Below the pieces are notes generated by a model, which saw nothing but the letters and a program-made list of their open reading frames with translations, was not told the origin of the DNA and did no database searches. From Pseudomonadota bacterium (lineage in GTDB: Bacteria > Desulfobacterota > DSM-4660 > Desulfatiglandales > B25-G16), in assembly GCA_015223015.1 (NCBI GenBank), contig JADFWK010000030.1, positions 1 through 5,990 of the forward strand: a stretch of DNA of 5,990 nt, given 5' to 3'. The stretch's first letter is position 1; each line of letters starts with the position of its first letter. Shown piece after piece: positions 1 to 5,863 of the stretch. The translations under genes and the position numbers were made by a program.

Positions 1-112
1 GTAAATACTTTTCAGCTTTTAAATAAACTTTTGGTATCGTTCAAAAGTGTTGGCCCGAACCATAGTGAGTAGTCATTCACGTTCTAAAGGAGGTCATGGC
101 TGTTTTTGAAAG

Positions 113-153
113 GCCTGCCCGCCATCGCTCTCGCTCAGGCGAGGCGGGCGGGC
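113..153. repeat. GC-rich hairpin, REP-like
   Basis: The arms 113-123 and 143-153 pair over 11 positions (ten Watson-Crick and one T-G pair at 116/150). An inner stem TCGC (125-128) with GCGA (139-142) continues the hairpin, leaving a loop of about 10 nt. The element is far richer in GC than the AT-rich flanks, suggesting an inserted repetitive palindrome. No T-run follows on either strand, so it is not a typical intrinsic terminator. Confidence 0.55.
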
Positions 154-185
154 GGTATCTCAAAAAAATTCCACTGGGTCTTACA

Positions 186-266
186 GTGGTCACATATGTG
201 GGGTTTACACCTTTAAAGCCATGGGAGTCTCAGCCTCGGTCATCTAAACCCCACATATTTGACCAC
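186..266. repeat. Long inverted repeat, 22-nt arms, 21/22 matched
   Basis: The arm at 186-207 is the reverse complement of 245-266 except for one mismatch (C193 opposite T259). The loop is 37 nt (208-244). Within the left arm, CACATATGTG (191-200) is itself a perfect 10-bp palindrome. The outer six bases of the left arm's region can also pair upstream, CCACTG (171-176) with CAGTGG (184-189), so two mutually exclusive folds exist. No T-tract follows. The structure lies inside the 32-381 segment and may be part of that element. Confidence 0.6.
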
Positions 267-393
267 CTCCCTTGAAGCCAATAGATAGCGCCTTGAGAAA
301 ATTGGCATGGCCGGATAGAGGTAAGTATGTACACGTTATCTAACCAATATGCTATTGAGTAAACACTTTTAAACGATACTATACCTTTCACCC

Positions 394-422
394 TTGATCT
401 CACCCATAAAATAAGGTATAAA
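394..422 (+). promoter_or_regulatory. Promoter of tRNA-Arg
   Basis: A -35 box TTGATC (394-399) and a -10 box TATAAA (417-422) are separated by 17 nt. The predicted transcription start near 429 lies only a few bases before the mature tRNA 5' end. The -10 box overlaps the right arm of a perfect 8-bp inverted repeat, TATACCTT (380-387) with AAGGTATA (413-420), and TCACCC occurs twice, 12 bp apart, at 388-393 and 400-405. Whether these smaller repeats matter is unknown. Confidence 0.6.
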
Positions 423-431
423 AAAATGAGT

Positions 432-508
432 GGGCGATTAGCTCAGCTGGATAGAGCGTTGGTCTCCGGAACCAGAGGTCGCGAGTTCGAGTCCCGCATC
501 GCCCACCA
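432..508 (+). tRNA. tRNA-Arg (anticodon CCG)
   Basis: The 77-nt sequence folds into a standard cloverleaf. The acceptor stem GGGCGAT (432-438) pairs with ATCGCCC (498-504), followed by discriminator A505 and an encoded CCA (506-508). The D stem is GCTC/GAGC (441-444, 454-457). The anticodon stem TTGGT/ACCAG encloses loop CTCCGGA with anticodon CCG at 466-468, which reads the arginine codon CGG. The T stem GCGAG/CCCGC (481-485, 493-497) has one A-C mismatch (A484 opposite C494), while the TTCGAGT loop is canonical. It is transcribed from its own promoter directly upstream. Confidence 0.96.
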
Positions 509-542
509 CTTAGCTCAATAAATCAAGGATATCCATACCACA

Positions 543-824
543 ATGCCGCGAGTGAGAAATCTATTGCTGTTTGTTGTTTTGGGAGCAATACTTTACTTCC
601 TCTTGAGTTATCACGTCATCTTAACGAATCGCAGTACTCTGCTCCTTAGAAAATCAACCTTTACCTTACAATACACCTTCTTCTCCACCAAAGGTAAGAG
701 CAACAAAACCATATTGGCCATAGACGCCCTGAGAGAAGACGGGATCGGAGACCTCCTTAAGAAAGAAGGGTTGATGAGTGAGGAAGAAGAAGCCCTTATC
801 CTACAAAGCCTCAACATCGAATAG
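543..824 (+). CDS. Small single-pass membrane protein of unknown function
   Basis: This 93-residue protein has a short basic N-terminus (MPRVR), one hydrophobic helix at about residues 7-24, then a basic stretch with several beta-prone segments (residues 29-60) and an acidic C-terminus with a run of four glutamates at about 80-83. The positive residues before the helix suggest an anchored protein with the C-terminal part outside the cytoplasm, though the basic segment right after the helix weakens that topology. I do not recognise a family. The start is the first ATG after AAGGA (525-529), a somewhat long spacing of 13 nt. It begins 34 nt after tRNA-Arg with no obvious terminator between, so it may be read through from the tRNA promoter. 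It converges on the heme operon. The overlapping minus-strand frame at 611-817 has no supporting features. Confidence 0.65.
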   Translation: MPRVRNLLLFVVLGAILYFLLSYHVILTNRSTLLLRKSTFTLQYTFFSTKGKSNKTILAIDALREDGIGDLLKKEGLMSEEEEALILQSLNIE

Positions 825-850
825 GCAAATCTCTATTCCTCCTTTGAATC

Positions 851-899
851 AAGGGGCCGAGTAAAATACCCGCACCCCTCGAACAGCCTCAGGCCCCTT
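851..899. terminator. Hairpin between convergent genes (possible bidirectional terminator)
   Basis: AAGGGGCC (851-858) pairs perfectly with GGCCCCTT (892-899), and GAG (859-861) with CTC (888-890) extends the stem past a one-base bulge. It lies exactly between the convergent ends at 824 and 931, where a shared terminator is expected. Neither strand shows a T-run after the stem and the loop is about 26 nt, so an intrinsic terminator is not clearly supported. Confidence 0.35.
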
Positions 900-930
900 A
901 GTGCTCACCTGTGAAAAGCTCAACAATAAA

Positions 931-1380
931 TCAGCTAAGATCAAAATCAACGCGTATCTTGAAAACTTTTACCGCTGGTAAATCAAGGATTTTGCTTACT
1001 CCAGTTTGCTCCTTTATATCCTCGATATATCTCTGTACCATTTCTGAATCGCGCGCCACAAAGGTAAACCATATGTTATATGGGTAATCCCTCAGATAAT
1101 TGTGAGTTACCTCAGGATACTGGTTCACCACCTCGACAAATCTATCGATCTTATCATCTGCCACCTTAGCTGCACAGAGCGTAGTGGTAAAACCGAGTCT
1201 CCTGGAATCAAAGTTGCCACCAATCCGCCGGATAATACCCTGCTTTTTTAATCGCTTTGTTCGCCTCAGAATCTCATCTTCGGAACAATCTAATCGAACT
1301 CCCAAATCCCTAAAAGGCCTTTGAGCAATGGGAAAACCGGTTTGAATCTCGTTGAGCAGTTTTCTATCAAGATCATCCAT
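931..1380 (-). CDS. Siroheme decarboxylase subunit (AhbA or AhbB; Lrp/AsnC-like fold)
   Basis: This 149-residue protein is one subunit of the enzyme that decarboxylates siroheme to 12,18-didecarboxysiroheme in the alternative heme route. A winged-helix domain covers about residues 2-57 and an AsnC-type ligand domain about 63-147. The segment VTHNYLRDYPYNIWFTF (91-107) and the C-terminal KVFKIRVDF (138-146) are the kind of motifs seen in AhbA/AhbB and the related NirD/L/G/H proteins, rather than in Lrp regulators. I cannot tell the alpha from the beta subunit by eye. It follows ahbD by only 9 nt, with AAGGAG 4 nt before its ATG, and is the last gene of the hemB operon. The active enzyme is normally a heterodimer, and the partner is absent here. 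A transcriptional regulator is the less likely alternative, given the operon context. Confidence 0.88.
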   Translation of the reverse strand: MDDLDRKLLNEIQTGFPIAQRPFRDLGVRLDCSEDEILRRTKRLKKQGIIRRIGGNFDSRRLGFTTTLCAAKVADDKIDRFVEVVNQYPEVTHNYLRDYPYNIWFTFVARDSEMVQRYIEDIKEQTGVSKILDLPAVKVFKIRVDFDLS

Positions 1381-1389
1381 ACGGCTCCT

Positions 1390-2472
1390 TCACCCCATAG
1401 GATTATAGGCACACAATGGCTCCTCCGATAGGTAATCCCCAGTAGCCGCATAGGCCCGTGCTCTGCACCCACCGCAAACAGCAATATATTCACAGCGACC
1501 GCATTTTCCCTTGTATTTGGAAAAGTCCCTGAGGTCTGCAAAAACACGAGAATTGCTCCATACATCTTTCAGGGTGGATTCCCGTAGATTTCCCGAATTC
1601 AATTCCAGGTACCCGCACGGCTGCACAATGCCTTCATAAGAAATAAAACAGTAAGAAACTCCAGCCAGGCAACCTCTCGTTACAGCGTCCAAGCCATGGG
1701 TTTCCCGATCCACTGTCTCACCCCTGGACTGCGCCTCCTGCCTTAAAATTCTATAGTATTGCGGTGCGCAGGTAGCCTTAACCTGAAGGGGAACACTGTC
1801 TTGCTGTTGATAAAACCAGTGGAGCGTATCCTCGTATTCCTGGGCATTTAACTCCTGGTTGACCATCTCTTTAGCGCGACCCGTAGGAACGAGTAAAAAA
1901 ATGTGGTGCGCAGCTGCCCCAAGACGGACTGCAAGGTCGAGAATGGCTTCTGCCTCGGACAGATTGTGTCTGGTCAGGGTAGTGTTGATCTGAAGTTCAA
2001 CCCCCTGCTCTTTCAGATTGTCTATTCCTTTCATGGCTCTATGAAAGGCCCCTTTAACCTGTCGAAACGCATCGTGACTCTCGCTGGTAGCCCCATCAAG
2101 AGATATACTCACCCGCTTAATCCCGGACTCGCTAATCTGTTTTGCAACATCAGGAGTAATCAAGGTTCCATTGGATCCCATCACCATTCTCAGGCCATTT
2201 TTTGCCCCATACGCTGCCAGGGAGAAAATATCCTTTCTGAGAAGAGGTTCTCCACCGGTAAGGATAACAATTGGTTTACCGACCTCGCCAATTTGGTCTA
2301 TTACCTCCATTGCCTTGATTGTGTCCAGTTCCTGAGGATAGGGACCAAAATCTGATGATGCTCGGCAATGAACGCAATTGAGATTACATGACCGGGTAAC
2401 TTCCCAGGCTAGTATACGAAGCTGAGGGTCATCCTCAAACCTCTCACCCTTTTTCGTCTTATCTCCTTGCAT
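1390..2472 (-). CDS. ahbD: AhbD, heme b synthase (radical SAM with SPASM-type C-terminus)
   Basis: This enzyme oxidatively decarboxylates two propionates of Fe-coproporphyrin III to vinyls, giving heme b. Numbering from the upstream TTG, the radical SAM cluster motif CNLNCVHC has cysteines at 31, 35 and 38, and the GGEP SAM-binding motif is at 75-78. A cysteine-rich C-terminus (C270, C277, C288, C326, C329, C335, C338, C356) should hold an auxiliary iron-sulfur cluster. The WEVTRSCNL opening, the [11 protein letters not shown] segment and the CGGCRARAY signature fit AhbD better than AhbC. I chose the ATG at 2472; a TTG two codons upstream (2478) has better spacing to AGGG (2485-2488), so 360 or 362 residues are both possible. 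It overlaps the end of hemB by 14 nt (or 20), implying translational coupling. Confidence 0.9.
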   Translation of the reverse strand: MQGDKTKKGERFEDDPQLRILAWEVTRSCNLNCVHCRASSDFGPYPQELDTIKAMEVIDQIGEVGKPIVILTGGEPLLRKDIFSLAAYGAKNGLRMVMGSNGTLITPDVAKQISESGIKRVSISLDGATSESHDAFRQVKGAFHRAMKGIDNLKEQGVELQINTTLTRHNLSEAEAILDLAVRLGAAAHHIFLLVPTGRAKEMVNQELNAQEYEDTLHWFYQQQDSVPLQVKATCAPQYYRILRQEAQSRGETVDRETHGLDAVTRGCLAGVSYCFISYEGIVQPCGYLELNSGNLRESTLKDVWSNSRVFADLRDFSKYKGKCGRCEYIAVCGGCRARAYAATGDYLSEEPLCAYNPMG

Positions 2473-3436
2473 GCGCAATCAATACCCTGGCTGCTTCTTT
2501 GGCAAAATATGTGAGGATAACATCTGCCCCAGCCCTCTTTATAGAAAGGAGCATTTCCATCATTACCTTTTCTCCCTCTATCCAACCTCTTTGATCAGCT
2601 GCCTCGACCATGGCGTACTCCCCGCTCACACTGTATGCTGCAACAGGAAGATCTACGTTGGTGCGAACCTGATGAATAATATCCAGACACGGTAATGCAG
2701 GTTTGACCATAATAATATCGGCACCTTCTTCAACATCTAACAACGCCTCTTTAACAGCCTCCCTTGCGTTAGCAGGATCCATCTGGTAGCTTGCTCTGTC
2801 GCCAAACTGTGGTGCGGAATCAGCAGCATCACGAAATGGCCCATAAAAGGAAGAGGCATACTTCACAGCATAGGCCAAGATTCCCGTTTCTTTGAAACCC
2901 TCTCTTTCAAGAGTGTCCCTAATTGCCCTCACTCTGCCATCCATCATATCCGACGGGGCAACGAAATCGGCTCCCGCCTGGGCATGAGAAAGGGCCACGC
3001 GCGAGAGTATTTCAAGGGTAGTATCGTTATCTACATAACCATTTCTTAGAATCCCACAATGCCCGTGATCCGTATACTGGCAGAGACAGACATCAGTAAA
3101 AACAGCCATTTCTGGTACCTTGTCCTTGATGGCGGTCACGGCCTGCTGAACAATTCCGTCCTGTGCATATGCCTCGCTCCCTAACTCGTCTTTCTTTTTG
3201 GGCAAACCAAACAGAATCACACCTGGTATACCCAGAGACCACACCTTTGCTGACTCTTTGGTGAGTTCATCAACTGATAACCTATACTGACCTGCCATAG
3301 ACGGGATAGGCTCCTTCTCACCTTTTCCATGCTTGACAAAGATAGGATAGATGAGATCATCCACACTGATAAAGGTCTCCCTGACCATTCTTCTAATTGC
3401 CGGAGTTCGTCTCAGGCGCCGAGGTCTCTTCATCAT
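2459..3436 (-). CDS. hemB: Porphobilinogen synthase (delta-aminolevulinic acid dehydratase)
   Basis: HemB condenses two 5-aminolevulinate molecules to porphobilinogen in the cytoplasm, the step that feeds siroheme, heme and corrinoids. At 325 residues it has the normal family length and looks intact. The two active-site lysines are visible: K192 in [13 protein letters not shown] and the Schiff-base K245 in [13 protein letters not shown]. The zinc site is of the three-cysteine type, with C117, C119 and C127 in [14 protein letters not shown], so a zinc-dependent enzyme is expected. The ATG at 3436 (a second follows at 3433) is preceded by the strong ribosome site AGGGGAGG (3443-3450) at a 6-nt distance. 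It is the first gene of the hemB-ahbD-siroheme decarboxylase operon and sits about 20 nt downstream of a predicted transcription start. Confidence 0.97.
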   Translation of the reverse strand: MMKRPRRLRRTPAIRRMVRETFISVDDLIYPIFVKHGKGEKEPIPSMAGQYRLSVDELTKESAKVWSLGIPGVILFGLPKKKDELGSEAYAQDGIVQQAVTAIKDKVPEMAVFTDVCLCQYTDHGHCGILRNGYVDNDTTLEILSRVALSHAQAGADFVAPSDMMDGRVRAIRDTLEREGFKETGILAYAVKYASSFYGPFRDAADSAPQFGDRASYQMDPANAREAVKEALLDVEEGADIIMVKPALPCLDIIHQVRTNVDLPVAAYSVSGEYAMVEAADQRGWIEGEKVMMEMLLSIKRAGADVILTYFAKEAARVLIAHARR

Positions 3437-3463
3437 TCGTAGCCTCCCCTATCTCCTTATTTT

Positions 3464-3492
3464 TTTATCCTTACGCCAGTAGTTGGTGTCAA
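3464..3492 (-). promoter_or_regulatory. Promoter of the hemB-ahb operon
   Basis: On the minus strand a perfect -35 box TTGACA (3492-3487) is followed after 17 nt by a -10 box GATAAA (3469-3464). The predicted start near 3457 gives a leader of about 20 nt carrying the AGGGGAGG ribosome site. It is the best-placed promoter for the three heme genes and argues against the 66-codon open frame at 3457-3657 being a gene. Confidence 0.6.
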
Positions 3493-3507
3493 GATCTCTG
3501 ACACCAA
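3483..3507. promoter_or_regulatory. Palindromic operator candidate over the hemB -35 box
   Basis: TTGGTGTCA (3483-3491) and TGACACCAA (3499-3507) form perfect 9-bp arms separated by 7 nt. The -35 box of the hemB promoter overlaps one arm, so a dimeric protein bound here would be expected to block RNA polymerase. The arms do not match the CRP/FNR consensus I know, and I cannot name the regulator. A second possibility is a hairpin with no protein partner, but its position just upstream of the predicted start argues for DNA binding. Confidence 0.5.
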
Positions 3508-3719
3508 GGCTTTTCGCGTCACCTTGAAATCCATAATTTCAGGCCTTTGAATACTAAGACTGTATGTATCTACAGAGGTAATTGCTCCTCTGCACTCAGT
3601 AATGTGAAAGGCAGAGCAAAGCAGAAATCCCCCTGTCTTCCCCATTAAATATGACAAAGTTGTGCAAGGGTCTCATAAATGCTCTGGCTGGGAATAATGG
3701 TGGGGCATGAGTAATGAGT

Positions 3720-5525
3720 TTAGGACGTAGCCGGATTTTGGCTATAATACTTTTTAATGAGGCTATCAATATATTTCTCAGGCTCTAACACTGCCTCTCT
3801 GGTAAGAGCAAATGATTCGAAGCCAATGCGATCTCTCACTAATTTCAGCCCATACTCCAATTCGTTAGCGAGGCTAAGGCATATCTCACTAATGTCGCGA
3901 TCCTGTTCATAGGCAATCCTGATTATCTCGTCAATGGCACCATCTGCGAGGTTGACATTGATTCCGAGTTGGGAAAACAATCCTTCATTCTGGAGCTTTA
4001 CCTGATGATACATCTCCTTGAAATCGAGAAAAACAGAATTGATATCGGAAATAGATTGAAGTGTTTGATCGGCTATCAAATCTATTCTCTCGTCATACAA
4101 TTTTAAACCCAGTTGCTCTTCAAACTCCTTTGCCCTGTCCGCTATGATCTTTTTAACCCGCTCCTTTTCATTCGCAGCTGCTCTTTCAAACCCTTCTTCC
4201 ACCTCAGGGTCACTCGTATCTTTAAAAGAATCAATCCGTATCAGCTCTTGGTCTTGGTCTTGAACAAGCCTTACCGTAACCAACATCTTCCTTGTAGCAG
4301 TGGATGGAAGATGTTTTTCAAAAGGCATAAGGGTTCTCTCAACAGCGCTGACCAAGCCTCTCGCGCCTGTCTTTTCCTGAGAAGCCATCCCTGCCAATGC
4401 CTCAAGTGCCTCGTCTTCAAACTGAAGACCAATGTCGTATGCCATAAAGTCCCGCTTCTTGCTGAGGACAATAGGGTTGTTGGGGTTTTTCAAAATTGCT
4501 ACGAGGTCATCTTTGGTGAGCTCATCCAAAACAACAATTACTGGGAGACGCCCGATAAATTCAGACTCAAATCCAAACTCAATAAGGTCTTGTGCCCGCA
4601 CCTCTTTGAGAATATCCAAGCTCGTCTCAGAAGAGTGTATATCTGCCTCAAACCCTATACCCTGACGTTTGAGTCGTTTCCTAATGATATCTTGCAACCC
4701 ATCAAAGGCTCCACTCATAATACACAGGATATTTTTTGTGTTTACTACCTGCTTTTCCCTTTTCCCAGTTCTTCGGTAATGTTCAATTGCCTGTATCTGT
4801 GAAATTGGGTCATGGGGAACCTTCAGGTCTACTTCAGTTTCTTCCATCGGCTTAAGAAGAGCTCGCTGCACCCCTGTCCTCGAAACGTCATGACCGATAA
4901 TGTTTTGGGAGGAAGCAATCTTGTCGATCTCATCTATGTAAATGATACCATTCTCAGCTAATTTAATATCATCATCCGCTTCATAAATCAGATCTCTTAC
5001 CAAATCCTCCACATCACCACCTACGTAACCGGTTTCACTGAATTTGGTAGCATCACCTTTAACAAATGGAACGCCAATCTTTTGAGCAATTAGCTTTATC
5101 AAGTATGTCTTACCAACACCGGTAGGACCGATCATAAGGATATTGTTTTTGATCATCCCCACCGATAAGGGGTCTTCTCTTTTAGAGCGTTTTTCAAGTG
5201 ATTTGATCCGGTTGAAATGGGTACAGATTTTTGTAGCGAGTACACCCTTGGCCCGCTCCTGCTTAACCACATATCCGTCCAGGTAGGATTCCAGCTCTTC
5301 TGGTTTCATATCAAACGCAGGTGCACCAGTCTTCTTTTGCCCGGCCTTTGCTGCCTCTCCCTTTTTCTTGGGATCGCTCTGAGGAAAAAGGATAGGTGAT
5401 ATGATTTTAATACGGTCGCCGTATTTCTTGGAAAGATAATCGCTCAATTCCTTTTCCAGTTCTTTCTGGCTGGGGATTTTCTGATCCTGTTCTTTTCTGT
5501 TCTCTGGCTTGTCCTCAAAATCCAT
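3720..5525 (-). CDS. ClpX-like AAA+ unfoldase without zinc-binding domain, with C-terminal extension
   Basis: This is a 601-residue relative of ClpX (usually about 420). Residues 1-75 are charged and lack any cysteine, so the ClpX zinc-binding domain is missing. The ATPase core shows Walker A GPTGVGKT (133-140), pore loop GYVG (166-169), Walker B IIYIDE (194-199), an arginine-finger segment EFIGRLP (322-328) and sensor 2 KTGARGL (385-391). The IGF tripeptide (290-292) that ClpX uses to dock on ClpP is present. The ClpX RKH loop is replaced by a longer basic loop at about 236-262. The extra part from about 434 has a charged, probably helical stretch (438-470) and then a segment (521-590) resembling a second small domain without the sensor-2 arginine. 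The likely role is ATP-driven protein unfolding, perhaps for ClpP; substrates are unknown. The ATG follows GAGGG by 6 nt. It stands alone, with its own promoter, and is probably not part of the heme operon. Confidence 0.85.
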   Translation of the reverse strand: MDFEDKPENRKEQDQKIPSQKELEKELSDYLSKKYGDRIKIISPILFPQSDPKKKGEAAKAGQKKTGAPAFDMKPEELESYLDGYVVKQERAKGVLATKICTHFNRIKSLEKRSKREDPLSVGMIKNNILMIGPTGVGKTYLIKLIAQKIGVPFVKGDATKFSETGYVGGDVEDLVRDLIYEADDDIKLAENGIIYIDEIDKIASSQNIIGHDVSRTGVQRALLKPMEETEVDLKVPHDPISQIQAIEHYRRTGKREKQVVNTKNILCIMSGAFDGLQDIIRKRLKRQGIGFEADIHSSETSLDILKEVRAQDLIEFGFESEFIGRLPVIVVLDELTKDDLVAILKNPNNPIVLSKKRDFMAYDIGLQFEDEALEALAGMASQEKTGARGLVSAVERTLMPFEKHLPSTATRKMLVTVRLVQDQDQELIRIDSFKDTSDPEVEEGFERAAANEKERVKKIIADRAKEFEEQLGLKLYDERIDLIADQTLQSISDINSVFLDFKEMYHQVKLQNEGLFSQLGINVNLADGAIDEIIRIAYEQDRDISEICLSLANELEYGLKLVRDRIGFESFALTREAVLEPEKYIDSLIKKYYSQNPATS

Positions 5526-5578
5526 TAACTACCCTCATTTCGTAATGGTTAAGGATTGTCATCACTCCCAATGAATCT

Positions 5579-5606
5579 AATATAGTCATTGTGCCTCATT
5601 TTGCAA
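5579..5606 (-). promoter_or_regulatory. Promoter of the ClpX-like gene
   Basis: On the minus strand, TTGCAA (5606-5601) and TATATT (5584-5579) are spaced by 16 nt. The expected start near 5572 would give a leader of about 47 nt ending in the GAGGG ribosome site. The -35 match is only partial (4 of 6), so the call is moderate. Confidence 0.45.
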
Positions 5607-5804
5607 CCATTTTTTATGATTAGGCTTTTCCGTCTTTCTCAGGTCCTCTCTCTGGAAAGCAATCCCGCTCTGATACAGGTGCTTCAAATTGATTCAGCTT
5701 CTTTCTCTCCAATTGAATTACCACCGGCTCTAAGCCCTATTGCCAACCGCCCGATTGACGCTGTTACGCGAGAAATTCCTGTTGCAAAGGACGGGAAGTG
5801 AATC

Positions 5805-5833
5805 TTGACCCGATATCTGGGCAGTGATATAAC
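5805..5833 (+). promoter_or_regulatory. Promoter of the EamA transporter gene
   Basis: TTGACC (5805-5810) and TATAAC (5828-5833) are each one base from consensus, with an ideal 17-nt spacer. The predicted start near 5840 leaves about 24 nt before the TTG start codon, enough for the GGAAG ribosome site at 5850-5854. Confidence 0.6.
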
Positions 5834-5863
5834 GGTTACCACAAAAGCCGGAAGTGATAAATC

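Larger units (their letters stand above)
32..381. repeat. About 350-bp segment bounded by 20-nt inverted repeats (possible MITE or IS remnant)
   Basis: The left arm at 32-51 (TGGTATCGTTCAAAAGTGTT) and the right arm at 362-381 (AACACTTTTAAACGATACTA) are inverted copies that match at 18 of 20 positions. Such distant, nearly perfect arms are what terminal inverted repeats of a small mobile element look like. The interior has no transposase frame and holds two further strong hairpins, which fits a non-autonomous miniature element or an internally deleted insertion sequence. Against this, I find no abutting target-site duplication, so the true ends are uncertain. The family is not recognised. The alternative is two independent copies of an inverted protein-binding site. 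Confidence 0.45.
1..431. other. Gene-free, repeat-rich intergenic region upstream of tRNA-Arg
   Basis: I see no supported protein gene in this stretch. It contains a pair of inverted 20-nt arms near its ends, a GC-rich hairpin, a long 22-nt inverted repeat, smaller inverted repeats such as GCCAAT (277-282) with ATTGGC (301-306), and at the right end the promoter of the tRNA gene. The only open frame with a start preceded by a purine-rich site is 96-275 (59 codons). It runs straight through the hairpins and its ribosome site is only 2 nt from the ATG, so I do not call it a gene. Confidence 0.6.
5526..5863. other. Divergent intergenic region with two promoters, no supported gene
   Basis: This 338-nt stretch separates the ClpX-like gene from the EamA transporter gene. 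It holds one predicted promoter in each direction. Overlapping open frames on both strands (5589-5801 plus, 5684-5881 minus) lack ribosome sites and known domains, and the minus frame overlaps the transporter promoter. The middle part, about 5640-5800, is otherwise unexplained. Confidence 0.5.

Noticed and set aside
96..275. 59-codon plus-strand frame preceded by AAAGGAGG (86-93)
   Set aside because: The spacing to the ATG is only 2 nt, and the frame is largely the translation of the GC-rich hairpin and the 22-nt inverted repeat.
1..431. CRISPR array or riboswitch in the repeat-rich left end
   Set aside because: The repeats are inverted pairs of different sequence, not regularly spaced direct repeats, and no protein gene follows that a riboswitch here would control before the tRNA promoter.
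931..1380. Lrp/AsnC transcription regulator
   Set aside because: The winged-helix and AsnC fold would allow it, but the VTHNYLR...YNIWFTF motif and the place after ahbD indicate a siroheme decarboxylase subunit.
1903..2355. 150-codon frame antisense to ahbD
   Set aside because: Fully covered by a well-supported radical SAM gene on the other strand; no start signal or domain.
1390..2472. AhbC (Fe-coproporphyrin III synthase) or NirJ
   Set aside because: These are close relatives, but the segment around the radical SAM cysteines and the cysteine-rich C-terminal signature fit AhbD better.
3457..3657. 66-codon minus-strand frame just upstream of hemB
   Set aside because: It starts at TTG (or an ATG at 3645) with no ribosome site, shows no recognisable domain, and contains the hemB promoter and its palindrome.
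4113..4802. 229-codon frame antisense to the ClpX-like gene
   Set aside because: It lies wholly inside a gene with clear AAA+ motifs; its long length and cysteine-rich, hydrophobic composition come from reading that gene in antisense.
5589..5801. 70-codon plus-strand frame
   Set aside because: TTG start with no ribosome site, no recognisable family, and it overlaps the predicted promoter of the ClpX-like gene; a second open frame lies antisense.
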